A DNA stretch of 64,000 bases from Fragilariopsis cylindrus CCMP1102 (taxonomy: Eukaryota > Bacillariophyta > Bacillariophyceae > Bacillariales > Bacillariaceae): assembly GCA_900095095.1 (NCBI GenBank), contig FMBT01000412.1:62001-126000 (forward strand), given 5' to 3'. The notes under the pieces are model-generated. The model ran no database searches. It was not told where the DNA came from and was given only the letters and a program-made list of their open reading frames with translations. The position numbers were made by a program, and so were the translations under genes. Numbering within the stretch: position 1 is the first letter of the stretch; every line of letters starts with the position of its first letter. This document shows positions 22,458-33,274 of the stretch, one piece after another.

Positions 22458-25215
22458 ATGCCAATGCCGATAGCGGAACAACAGCAAGATGGAGAAGATA
22501 TCGAGGTCTCCGCTTATAGCGACAGAAATGGCGACGATAGCAATGTAAACCCAAAGCGTACTGCTAGGAATACGACTACACCGTCATCTTTCTCAGATTC
22601 ATCATCGCCATCACCATCGCCATCGTCATTGAATAATAACTACAACGATTACAAACGTGATCATTTCCTCGCCTTTATTCCTCAGCTTGCTCAATGGGGG
22701 TGCGGAATCGTTACGAATGAAATGCGAACAGTCCAGAAGGGAGCGACGACAGCTCCCACCTTCGCGAAAGACTTCCTAGTCGACACATATACGTATTATC
22801 GTGCAAATCCTCGAATTCTATACAAGGAAGTTGTTTCAGGGTTTACCGTTGCCATCATGCAAGTTCCAGAGTCGATTGCTTTTAGTTTCGTGGCCGGCGT
22901 ACCTCCATTAAGTGGATTACAAGCAACATGGTGGATGGCATTCATAACGGGAATATTTGGTGGAAAACCTGGTATGATATCAGGAGCAGCTGGTGCATTG
23001 GCAGTAGTAGTAACGAAACTTACATCCTCAGATGGTGTGTTATCATACCTTAGCGTTGAAGAACGGTTGAACGTACTGTACATGACCATGTTCGTTTGTG
23101 GATTGTTTCAAATAGGTTTTGCGGTATTTCGTTTGGCAAAGATGGTACGACTTATCCCTGAAACAGGTATGTAACTTTTTCAAATACTAACTTTACTACT
23201 CGAACATTGTTATGCTCTTATTATATGTTTGTGTTTAATCTCAACACTATTCCTTGCCTCTTCATTGGTATCGTTATGATTAACTCTTCATTGACTGGAA
23301 ACAACAGCCATGATTGGTTTCATGAACGGTAAGTAGATTGACTATTGTTGGATTTGTAATGGATCTATTCCTTATTACCGAGATGAATTATGTGCTCACA
23401 AGTTAGTTATGCATATCTTATCACTTCCCTTGCTTGATAATAATAGGACTTGCTATTATTATTTTCATGGCGCAGCTACCAGCATTTCAATACTGCACTA
23501 GCGAGCCATTGTTCATCGAATGTACTGTAAATGAACGCCAGTGGTTGACCTTCAAATCAGAACCCCTCGAACTATCGTTGGTATTGATCCATGTTGTAAT
23601 GTGTATGATAATCATGCAGTTCTTTCCCAAGATCCCCAAAGTAGGAAAATGGATTCCAGCCTCACTTGTTGGATTATTGGTCGGAACACTTGTTGAATGG
23701 ACGCTATTTCGTATGGTAATCGGACAGGGTACTCGTACGGTAAGAAGAGAAAAGATTTTGTCTAGAGATGCGATGGAGGAATAACACACCTATAGTTATT
23801 TCGTAAATGTCGTGGCATTATTTGTCTCAGAAATTTCTTTTTAATAATGTTCTTTATCTCAACACGCCAATCTATAGGTGGAAGAAACAGCACCTATTGC
23901 AGGCAGGCCACCAACATTTGATTGGCCTGCCATTCCCAGTGACAGCCAAACCCTCAAAACAATGTTCGTTTTTGCCATTCAGTTGGCAGCAATCGGTGCT
24001 GTCGAATCTGTGTTGACACTCCAAGGTTAGTTTCATTAAAATGCATATTCTTCTGATGATTTCATTTTTCTCAATTGAATTGTTTGTCATCACCCACTCC
24101 TCTTCCTCCTCCTCTTCCTAAAAAGCCTGCAATGAAATTACAGATACTGTGCCAACAATTTCCGATTCGAATCAAGAATGTTTTGCACAAGGACTGGGAA
24201 ATTTAGTATGTGGGTTATTCCGAGGTAAGTGCGTGAACAAGATGGGCTATGATGATTTGAGAATGATAGGAACCCTCACAACTTTCTTTAAATTATTTTT
24301 CATCTACACTATTTTTTAACTTTTTCTCCTGTAGCTATGGGTGGAGACGCCATGATCGGTCAATCGACCATCAATATCATGAATGGTGCTCGTCATCGTG
24401 TGAGTTCGACCATGTCCGGTGTTTTTATGCTGCTATTCACGTTGGTACTGAGTCCGTTGATCAATCTACTACCCATTGCGACGTTAACAGGTGTCTTGTT
24501 CATCGTAGTTATATCCACCTTCCAATGGAAAACCTTCGTCATCTTGAGATACGGGCGCTTGTCAGATAGTGTCGCTATCCTATTGGTAACAATCGTTGCC
24601 GTATTTACAAATCTCGCCATTGCCATCGCAGCTGGGATCATTTGGTCAGCCTTAGTTCACGCTTGGGATAGCGGGGCTCATGTCGAAGCAGACGTCGAAA
24701 CGAAAGCTATGATCATCAACGGAGAAAGAGTTGAAAACGTCAAATGTGTGCACATTTGTGGGACCATATTTTTCTCATCGACTCGCAAATTTGTCAACAT
24801 GTTCTGTATCGGAGAAGACCCTGATACCGTTATTTTAGACTTTCGGGACGCTTTAGTTATCGACCATTCTGCAGTAGCTGCTATCCAGGGCCTCACGCAC
24901 CGGTATGCTTTAGCCGGAAAGGTTGTCATTATCTTAAATATTTCCAAAAAATGTGTTAGTCGAATGCATCGAACACATGGAGATCGTGAAAAACTTCACG
25001 AACAAATGTCTCACATCGTAGAGGATATTGAGAATCAAAATGATTTAGATGATAGCGACATCGAGGAGAACACAGATTCGAGCAGAATTCGAGCTCTACA
25101 GGATCTGCCTATGTTCCAGACAGGTGTAGATGGTATGGATAAGGAGATAGAGAAACTTGGTATGGAAGAGGATCGTTATAGTGTGCAATCGGTACTTGAA
25201 AAGAAGAATACGTAA
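22458..25215 (+). CDS. SulP/SLC26 family anion transporter with STAS domain
   Basis: A multi-pass membrane transporter for sulfate or related anions. Six exons: 22458..23166, 23308..23328, 23447..23739, 23878..24025, 24144..24224, 24335..25215; all GT-AG, phases match, total 710 residues. Family signatures: VSGFTVAIMQVPESIAFSFVAGV, PPLSGLQATWW, GGKPGMISGAAGALAVVV, AMIGFMNGLAI (built across the 21-nt second exon), and GGDAMIGQSTINIMNGAR. The STAS domain covers about residues 545-650 (VKCVHICGTIFFSST, VILDFRDALVIDHSAVAAI). The first 60 residues are a Ser/Pro/Asn-rich cytosolic tail starting at ATG 22458. Substrate cannot be told from sequence. The tail after STAS is acidic. Confidence 0.93.
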
Positions 25216-26473
25216 AATCTCCTTGAAGATTATAGAAACATATGTGTATATATACAGAAAAAAGGGACTACGGTATAATAAGTTATTACTATTCCAATAT
25301 ATTTATCTAAACGAAGAGCTAAGGTATCTATATCTGTATCGTCTAATACGTATTGCTATTAAATTCATTATTCACGTGCATTTATTTGAGAACAAATCAT
25401 GACTTAATTTCGCAGGACTCAAAACCTAAATTTACTGTAAAATACAACTGAAATAATTCATGCAATTTTCAATTAAAAATGATTATAAATTACACCTGTA
25501 TTGAACAGAAACGGTTAATATATTCCTACTTCTGGTTTAAAATGGGTCTGGTAGATATACTTAAGTCTAAATTTAAAATGGTAATTTGTAAGTTGCATAC
25601 TGTTGAAAGTACTATAGTTTTACTATCAATGTCTAGTAAATTGTATTTAAAAAAAATCAGCTGAAGGACAATTTTTATCTTTTTTATGGATTTGAGAAAA
25701 ATAAAAAAAATTGACATGATTTTATCCCGCGCGGACGACGGACAGACTCCGTGTAGCACCGCTCTTTTTTATGAGAAGTTATTGTTCACCAATTTTTTTA
25801 ATTCGCGTGTATCTCATTTATCTACCTGTAACGCCTTTTGAACTTTCCGGAAGCGTTGTGATATTACGGTAGAAATTTCTCAATTTTTTTGTTTACAGCA
25901 TTGTTGTTTAATTTTCAGGATCTAAGCCCTTGAGCGCATTTCGTTCTAGATATGCATACTGGGCGTATAACGTCAATCACGAATTAATAATCACATATAC
26001 AGTACCACATGAAAATTTTGAGCATGAGCAAAAAACGCTTGCTTTTGCGTGTATTATATCTGTCCCGCAAAACTCCCCAGTATTTATCCGCTCGTGAATC
26101 TCTCTAGTTTCCACGCTTATTGTTCCTTTAAAACGTGCCATTTTCATTTGAATCTTATCACTCATCTCATTATTAGAACTGACTACCAGAAAATACCGAC
26201 AAGATAAACATCTCACATACAACACAATAAATTAATTGTTGATTGTCGTCTTCTTTCTGGTCCAACGCAAATGCATTTGACTTCAATAATCAAACAATAT
26301 TCTTCTTTCTTCTCTTCGCCGCTCAACTCACCTTTAAATTGAAACAGAAGTGGCTTAAAGTATTCTTTTTCTTTTTCATCCAAAAACGGGTGTGTATGTT
26401 TCCTAAAATCTTTTGAGACGCTTAATTTCATAATAATAATAATAATAGTAATAATAATAAGATAGAGACAATA
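25216..26473. other. intergenic, AT-rich
   Basis: No conserved coding frame. Short open frames at 25157..25759 are low-information. A run of AAT units lies near 26430-26460 just before the next start codon. Confidence 0.5.
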
Positions 26474-28781
26474 ATGATCCCTGTATCTCCTCGTCAACAT
26501 CATCATCATTCGCATCATTCACATCAACGGCATTCGCAATATTCTAGTAGAACCATGATGATGTGCGGTAATAACGATCTACGTCGTCTTCTTCAGCCGC
26601 AGCAGCAAGAGCAAGAATTAGATGAATTACAAGTACATCGACATCAACATCGACATCGACATCAACATCAACATCAGGGATGTCCGGTCGTGTGGAGATG
26701 GGTACCACATCTCGATGCCACCGACGTTCTCCGATCATCGTCGACATCGTTGCAACAAAAGCAGCAACCACCAAGAGTCATCCACGTAACTGCGGAAGAA
26801 ACAGAAATTCCTGATCCTCTACCTCATGTATTAGAGGAGAGAGAATTACGAAAGGCACGAGATAGCCTCCTCCAAAAAGCTTCATTTTTATCATCATCAA
26901 CAACAACATCATCATCATCACCGTCCCGTCTCCTCATTCCCGAAGTTCCTACGACGCTTCCTTCTTTTGTGAATCTCGTAGATCCAATTACGATGAAACC
27001 GATGTCACATCCTCATAGCAGAAGCATTCCAACAACGTCCACCACAACGGTACCGGCAACGATAACACCAACGTCAATGGAGACGACGGTCACGATGACA
27101 TCCAATGTATTGGATAACGCTAGTATCGTCTCTTCTACCTCAAACTCAACAGCAGCTGGGGATGGTGAACTAGAGATCGCTACTCTGTTACTTAACATGG
27201 GAGGAGGAGGAGGAAGCAAAAGTAGTTCTACTACTACATCTTCTTCAGAGGAAGAATCCGCTGCCGCCGCCGTTTTTGGTGGAAAGAAAAAACAAGGTAT
27301 CAAGAGCAGCAGCAAGAACAACAACAAGAAGGGGAACGAAGATAGAATCAGTTTTCATTCTGCATCATCATCGTCGACTACCACGCAAAATAATACTGAG
27401 AGAGCTGTAGCTACAACTACAACTGTTGTTGCCTCACCTTCAGCGAATATCACTCCCGTCGTACAGGATAAATACCTCGATGATTGGGTGACGGGTTCCA
27501 TATCTTTACATACATCTGAAGATGATGATGCATTGTCTCCATTACATTGCTTTATGAGAAAGTTTTGTGTAGAGGCATTTTCGGCTACCGCTGAAGATGT
27601 TGCAACGCCTAGGTATGGTAAATCTCATGGCTTTAAGATAGAAGTTGGACAGGTTGGGATCCGTTGCTTACATTGTAAGGATCAATCACCAGGTAAACGA
27701 GCTGAACGTGCCGTCTGCTATCCGAGCTCTTTACGTAATATCTACCATTCCATCGAGACATGGCAACGTCGCCACAGTCTAGTATGTAAACGTATCACCC
27801 CCTGGGTCAAAAAGAGCATCGTTGATCTCATGGAATCATCTAAGACTCGAGCCGGAGGACGACGAAAGTACTGGGAAGATTCTGCAAGGTACATTTAATA
27901 ACGTAAACATGTGCATATGTTACATAGTTGTTAAATCGTATTTCCGTGTTCCCCTTTTGTTATATTGCAATACTATCTAATATCTCACTTATGTCATCTT
28001 TCTTACTTTTTTACAAATATGCAGTCGATTAGGTATGGTTGATACTTCACAGGGTGTAAGATTCTCCCGTATGCCGGGCTATGTTGTTCCCACAAAATCT
28101 TTGAGTCTGAAATCTCCAGGAAGAGATCAACTGGAAAAAGTTGACTTCGAGCAACAACTCGTAATGCCGGAAGACAAAGATCTCGTTACCGATTATCTTT
28201 ATTTGCTCATGGAACAAATGCAAACCTGTCGATTCACGGAAGAAGACCGAACCGGTGGTCGAAGCAAGATAAAGAACAATGAGGTTGGATTTCCAGGTAT
28301 GGAATGTAGTCATTGTGAAGGTCGTGCTGGATTTGGCAGGTACTTTCCCTCATCGGTATCGGCACTTTCTCTCGCTAATAGCGACCGTAACGTTTACAAC
28401 CATTTACAAAAATGCCGCCGCGCTCCAGAACAGATTAAAACAGAACTTAATCGACTTCAAAAAGACCAGACCCAATCAAAAAATCGAAGAGGTTTGCGAA
28501 AATTATTCTTCAATCGTATTTGGAGTCGGATGCATAACAAAAACGACGACGATAAAGACAAGGTCAAAGACAAATATATTGCCTCACCATCTTCGTCCTC
28601 ACCCTCTTTAATAAAGAAACCGGCATCCCCCACGGAGTCATACGCCTCCTCCAACACCACGAGAACAGAACCTGAACCGTCACTACCACCTTCGATGATG
28701 GATTTTTCGCCTTCGCCAGAAAATAAAATAACCCACACTTTCCAACATTCGATAAAAGTGAACAACTTCCGAAGATATTAA
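26474..28781 (+). CDS. Cys/His-module protein of a diatom-type family, function unknown
   Basis: Two exons, 26474..27888 and 28025..28781, GT-AG, 723 residues. The first 330 residues are low complexity (His, Gln, Ser, Thr runs). Then two similar modules follow. Module one: GIRCLHCKD, then VCYPSSLRNIYHSIETW and HSLVCKR. Module two: GMECSHCEGRAGFGRYFPSS and VYNHLQKCR. Both share C-x2-C, a PSS, and a later H-x(3-4)-C, the layout of a metal-binding fold. Between them RKYWEDSARLGMVDT-like sequence spans the intron. I know this arrangement from proteins that recur in diatom genomes, where function is unknown; DNA or protein binding is a guess. A Ser/Pro-rich tail ends the protein. The gene runs convergently toward RRP36. 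Confidence 0.7.
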
Positions 28782-29252
28782 GTAGACTTGCGACTGGGGG
28801 TTTCTGGGGCGGGACGGAAGAACGACGCATTGAAAAAGCAATATATCTCATTATCAATATCAATATCAATATCAAAAATGGAGAACAAATTCGAGTTATA
28901 AATTCTATGCATCACCAAGCACATCTCGATGGTTCAACATTATTTATTATATACACGGTCGGTCGTTAAGAGAAAGTGGTTAGCTAAATGAAATTAATCT
29001 ATCCCATCTCATTCCTAGTCCTACATATATTGAATATCATAATATAATTATTAGTCAAAATTATATCTTTATCGTTCCTTTTTAGTTGTAATATATATAG
29101 CTGAATACTACTGACCAGCTGTGAAAGTGTGTCTATAGGAATTGAACTATAGAACAGACTATTAGAGACTAAGTATATGTATTATATGCTACTGAATGAT
29201 TGTCATAATACAATTCATATGACTGTTATAGCTCTTTATTACACTACAAACA
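28782..29252. other. intergenic between convergent genes
   Basis: AT-rich 470-base space between two convergent stop codons. Includes four copies of ATCAAT near 28852-28874. Nothing else seen. Confidence 0.5.
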
Positions 29253-30452
29253 CTACCGTGCAAACCTAGCTGCATCTCGTGTCTTATTCTTTTGACGTTT
29301 CTTCTCCAAAATCTTTTCAACAGCCCTATCTCCTCCCCTCTTTTGAATCACCTCCAATTTAGCCTCGAGTTCTAATCGATATCTTTCCTTACGCTTCAAA
29401 TGGTAGACACCACTCTTACCAGATTCGACGTCACTACGGATCTTCTGTGACACTGATCTCTTTGCTTCGCGTTCAATCTTTCGACGATCTAGGTCGGCTC
29501 TTGTTTCTGTCAAAAACTTTAAACGAATTTCGTCGTCTTCTAACGTAGATGTTTGAGTACCATCGCCTGGATTTATTTGAAGCTTCCGACGTAACCGATT
29601 ACCTTTATTTCCAGTAGCCTTGTGTGCTGAAATACGTTTCCGTACCTGTCCAATTTCTTTGTTTCGCATTTCCTCTAAAAAGGCATAATTATGTTGAAAA
29701 TTATCTTCGTCGAAATGTCCACTCAAATTTGACGCTCGTGGGTCCTGTGGCTTGTACCGATGTGCACCTATATCAACACCCACACCACTCTCATTAAGTC
29801 TCGGAGCACCTCGTCCGAAAAAGTCAGCTCGTTTCGATGAAACCTCTGTAGGTTTGTGTTTACTTTTCTTCTTCTTTTTTGACGTCGTCGTATTTGTTGT
29901 GGTATTTTTTGTCTTGGAATTATTTGACTGCTGCGTTTCAATATCGTCATCGTCGTCGTCGCCAACCATCGTCTTTCGCTTCTTGTTATACTTCTTCTTT
30001 TGTGCTTGCTTGAATTTAGCTAATCGTTCACTTGCTACTTCCAAAGCTTGAGCTTTACGTTCACGAGACTTTCGGATACGACTAAAGTCATTATCTTGTC
30101 TTCGAAGTCGTTCATGTAGAGGCAAATCTTCGTCATTGTCTGAATCGTCATCGTCAACATCACTGATGTCACTATCGTCATCATTATTGTTGTTGGAGGG
30201 TGGTAAGTCTTCTTCTTCATTTTCTGAATCGTCACTATTATTTGAATCAGAGTCAGAATCACTGTCACCACTGTCGCCGTCGCCGTCACCTTTGAGATCA
30301 TTTCTATCCGACGAAGGAATCTTATCCTTTTCCTTTAAATTAGGAGCATTACCAGCGTCAATCATCTCTCCTTGAACCGATTCGTCATCACTATCGTCGT
30401 CGGATTCACTCCCGCTACTCGCTTCGTTGTAATGCTTGCTTATTGTCGCCAT
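29253..30452 (-). CDS. RRP36: RRP36-like ribosome biogenesis factor
   Basis: RRP36 acts in the nucleolus in early cleavage of pre-18S rRNA. The C-terminal half shows the family core: DPRASNLSGHFDEDNFQHNY, FLEEMRNKEIGQVRKRI, a run of charged coiled-coil sequence, then SGKSGVYHLKRKERYRLELE and a Lys/Arg tail ending KTRDAARFAR. The first 200 residues are acidic Asp/Ser/Glu low complexity followed by Lys runs (possible nuclear or nucleolar signals) and LPLHERLRRQ. At 399 residues it is longer than the yeast protein because of the acidic part. Single exon, ATG at 30452, clean frame. Confidence 0.85.
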   Translation of the reverse strand: MATISKHYNEASSGSESDDDSDDESVQGEMIDAGNAPNLKEKDKIPSSDRNDLKGDGDGDSGDSDSDSDSNNSDDSENEEEDLPPSNNNNDDDSDISDVDDDDSDNDEDLPLHERLRRQDNDFSRIRKSRERKAQALEVASERLAKFKQAQKKKYNKKRKTMVGDDDDDDIETQQSNNSKTKNTTTNTTTSKKKKKSKHKPTEVSSKRADFFGRGAPRLNESGVGVDIGAHRYKPQDPRASNLSGHFDEDNFQHNYAFLEEMRNKEIGQVRKRISAHKATGNKGNRLRRKLQINPGDGTQTSTLEDDEIRLKFLTETRADLDRRKIEREAKRSVSQKIRSDVESGKSGVYHLKRKERYRLELEAKLEVIQKRGGDRAVEKILEKKRQKNKTRDAARFAR

Positions 30453-31281
30453 TTTGCCGTTATCGATGTTATCTACAGTATATATTATGGTTTGCTTGGC
30501 TGTATTATACTTTCAACTTATGGGAAATGACAACTAAGTTGAGAATTAATTTGAGAATAATGGAGGTACACGGGAACATTATTTTTGCCAGTCGTGATTA
30601 CAGACAAGCGGTTCGTGATTTTGAGTGGTCATCGCTGCGAGTGTCAAAGGACAGACCACTTTTATGGATTCTTTATGATTATTTCGATTATTGAATTGTT
30701 GAATTCTGAATACAGTTGTACATTGTTTGTACCCTCCATTGGCAACGAACAAGAGGAAGTAAATGTGTCATATATAATGGTTACTTTTTGATTCATTTAT
30801 GTTCTAATTGTTGTTTGTGATTAGTAATGGTCACTACGGTCATCATTCTGTTGCTGAAAGGATGCTGCATGCTATACTGCGCTGCTACTCTGCTATATAT
30901 AATTTGGAAATATATACAAAAAATAGGTAGAATCAAATTATACTATGACCATGCTGATGTCTTCATTATAACAATACTGACTAATAATGACTGAATGACT
31001 AGCTTCCCTTATTGTTGTGAATTTTATGTCATGTCATTGTATTTTATGGAACTTTCTAAAAAATTGGTAAATGCAGGAACAGAACTTCAGGTAATACTTG
31101 AGCAGAAAATGTGGCTTTTAACTCAGCATGATTGACCTCGTATGATACCAGATGTATTCATTATTTCTACAGCATTTGAGTTCCTTTAGCTCATGCATAC
31201 ATATTATATTATAATATAATATACAATGGTAATTACTATACTGTACAGTTACTGTCATGATGTACAGTACCGTAGGTTGTA
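30453..31281. other. intergenic left of the DNA transposon
   Basis: AT-rich spacer with several near-palindromic AT tracts around 31200-31225. Short open frames have no signature. It ends in TA at 31280-31281, the proposed left target duplication of the element that follows. Confidence 0.5.
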
Positions 31282-31525
31282 CAGGAGCACCCGGTCCAAA
31301 AATTTTAATCGTGGAAAAATGTTGAAACACGCGCGATCATGGATTAATTTATTTCGCCGAAAAGGGGATATTATATATAACGAAAATATATTTTTATTAG
31401 AACGTGAAATTCTAATTTTTTCTAATTAATTCTAATTAATTAGAACAAAGTTCTAATTAATTCTAATTAATTAGCACTAAGTTCTAATTAATTAGAACTT
31501 TGTTCTAATTAATTAGAATTAATTA
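31282..31525 (+). repeat. left terminal inverted repeat with AT-rich subterminal array
   Basis: Outer 110 bases pair with the right end, including the shared block ACACGCGCGA and TCGCCGAAAA. From about 31401 comes an array of TTCTAATTAATTAGAAC-like units, itself palindromic. Confidence 0.8.
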
Positions 31526-31871
31526 AAAATAAATTGAGTTTGATGAATTTACTAGACCCCCCAAAAAGAACCCGTTACTAAGTCAATATAACGTCTTTTA
31601 ACGTCTTTATATCGCTAATATGGATTCATTCAGTACAAAAATCTACGTAGATTTCTACGTAAATCACTTTTTTCTAGTAGCAAGTCATCTTACCAGAAAA
31701 TAGTGAAGAGAAATTATTTTGGAGTCGGAAAATCGAAGATGTAAAGATAACACGTGTATTTTACAGGGAATTGCACTTTCATAAAAACGACGCCAGATAT
31801 TTTTCCTAACACGGTATCAACTTACCTCTATTGTTATCGCTAACAGGGTAATTTCAATTAAAAAAATTAAA

Positions 31872-32804
31872 ATGAAAATAACTGTAACAAAAAAAGGAAT
31901 CAAATCAATAGAAAACACTGCAAGAGAGATGCTTCGCTTTCCCGAAGAGCGTAAGTGGGACTCTGCAGATAAAGATGAGCGTTTCAGATCCTTATTTGGT
32001 GCACCTAGTATAGTAATTGCTGCTTTGTGGGAATCAATTCGATTGAATGTTAATGATGATGTCGAAGAAAAGCATTTGCTTTGGGGCCTTGTCTTTCTAA
32101 AAGTTTATGCAAAAAATGAAGAAATTCACTGCGCCATTGTCGGCTTTCCTACTAGGAAAGCTTTTCGTTCGAAAGCATGGCATATTGTAAATATAATTGC
32201 AGATTTAAAAGATGGGTTAATTCGATTAGAAAATAGATTTATCAATGCTCCAAATGATATGGTTGGAAGACCATACTTGACAGGCGACTGTTCTGACTTC
32301 AAGTGCAATGAACCATTCCCATGGAATAAAAAATGGTGTTCCCCAAAGTTCAAAGGACCTGGAATGAAATATGAAGTTTGCCTTGCAATATATTCTCCTA
32401 ACATTTGTTGGTCGAATGGTCCTCATTATGCTTCTGCAAGTGAAGGTACAATCTTCGCAACTGGACTAGGAATGGAACTCCCTGAAGATGAACCAGTCGA
32501 AGTTGATGCCGGTGTAAAAGGTGATCCAAGATTGATGAGACCACTAATGGGAGCGACATCAATTGCTAGAAAGCAAAAAAGTGTTTATAGAGCTAGACAA
32601 GAGTCTATATTTAACAGAATGAAACAATTCAATGTGCTAGACACTCACTTCCATCATACTTGCACCGAGGAAGAAGATTATATGAAGAAACACCAGATAT
32701 GTTTTGATTCTGTTCTAGTAATAACACAATTAAAACTTATGATGAAAGTTGATAAATTAATGGATGTAGGAGAAATAGATGAAGTTGAATATGTTATGAC
32801 GTAG
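31872..32804 (+). CDS. DDE transposase, IS5/Harbinger-like
   Basis: 310 residues, ATG 31872, one exon, intact. The catalytic core is recognisable: GDCSDFKCNEPFPW then KWCSPKFKGPGMKYEVCLAI and SNGPHYASASEGTIF (first Asp at 139 or 142), EPVEVDAGVKGD (Asp 212), and YRARQESIFNRMKQFNVL (Glu 244). The H-rich segment FHHTC with later KHQICFDSVLVITQL is also usual for this group. The first 60 residues hold a short helical region, possibly DNA binding. It should cut and join the element ends about 590 bases upstream. No second protein of known transposon type (Myb-like or YqaJ-like) was recognised in the element. Confidence 0.75.
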   Translation: MKITVTKKGIKSIENTAREMLRFPEERKWDSADKDERFRSLFGAPSIVIAALWESIRLNVNDDVEEKHLLWGLVFLKVYAKNEEIHCAIVGFPTRKAFRSKAWHIVNIIADLKDGLIRLENRFINAPNDMVGRPYLTGDCSDFKCNEPFPWNKKWCSPKFKGPGMKYEVCLAIYSPNICWSNGPHYASASEGTIFATGLGMELPEDEPVEVDAGVKGDPRLMRPLMGATSIARKQKSVYRARQESIFNRMKQFNVLDTHFHHTCTEEEDYMKKHQICFDSVLVITQLKLMMKVDKLMDVGEIDEVEYVMT

Positions 32805-32958
32805 GAGAAGGGTTGAGAGATAGGAAGGGAAGGGGAGGTATAGTAGAATGTGCAGACTGTTACAATCAATCCTATACATTTAGATTTAGCTACAATTGAG
32901 TAGATCTATCAGTATATTTAGCATTTTTTTTATTTTATTTCTATTTTCAAACATACCT

Positions 32959-33117
32959 GTAGCCTCATCAAAACAGCAATGTGTGACTATGGCAAAGAAA
33001 ACATACTAAGGTACATAAAGAAAACGTCTATTTATACTACTATTTTGTACTAAAACTACTACTTAAGCTGTTCTAAAGGTGTAAAAAATGTGAAATATAA
33101 AATCGATCTATTTTTAG
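32959..33117 (+). repeat. direct repeat copy A flanking the LRR segment
   Basis: About 160 bases starting GTAGCCTCATCAAAACAGCA and ending near AAATCGATCTATTTTTA. Copy B at 35284..35443 has the same orientation and is about three-quarters identical by eye, closest at AAATGTGAAATATAAAATCG. Confidence 0.8.
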
Positions 33118-33274
33118 AGCTTATAAAATGATTTTTTTTTCATTTTTTTCTATGATTCATATTACAGTAACTCTTCCCGGGATTTCTTATAAGAAAGTTA
33201 CAATATTATCATTCCCAATTATTTGTAATGTCTCCATGCTTGAAAAAACAGGTCAGTGCGTTTCATTTTTTCAC

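Noticed and set aside
26544-26774. Asp/Val-rich frame opposite the start of the Cys/His protein
   Set aside because: Antisense of the His/Gln-coding CATCGA-type repeats.
31401-31530. CRISPR-like regular repeats
   Set aside because: Units are AT-rich palindromes without unique spacers and belong to the transposon ends; the genome is eukaryotic.
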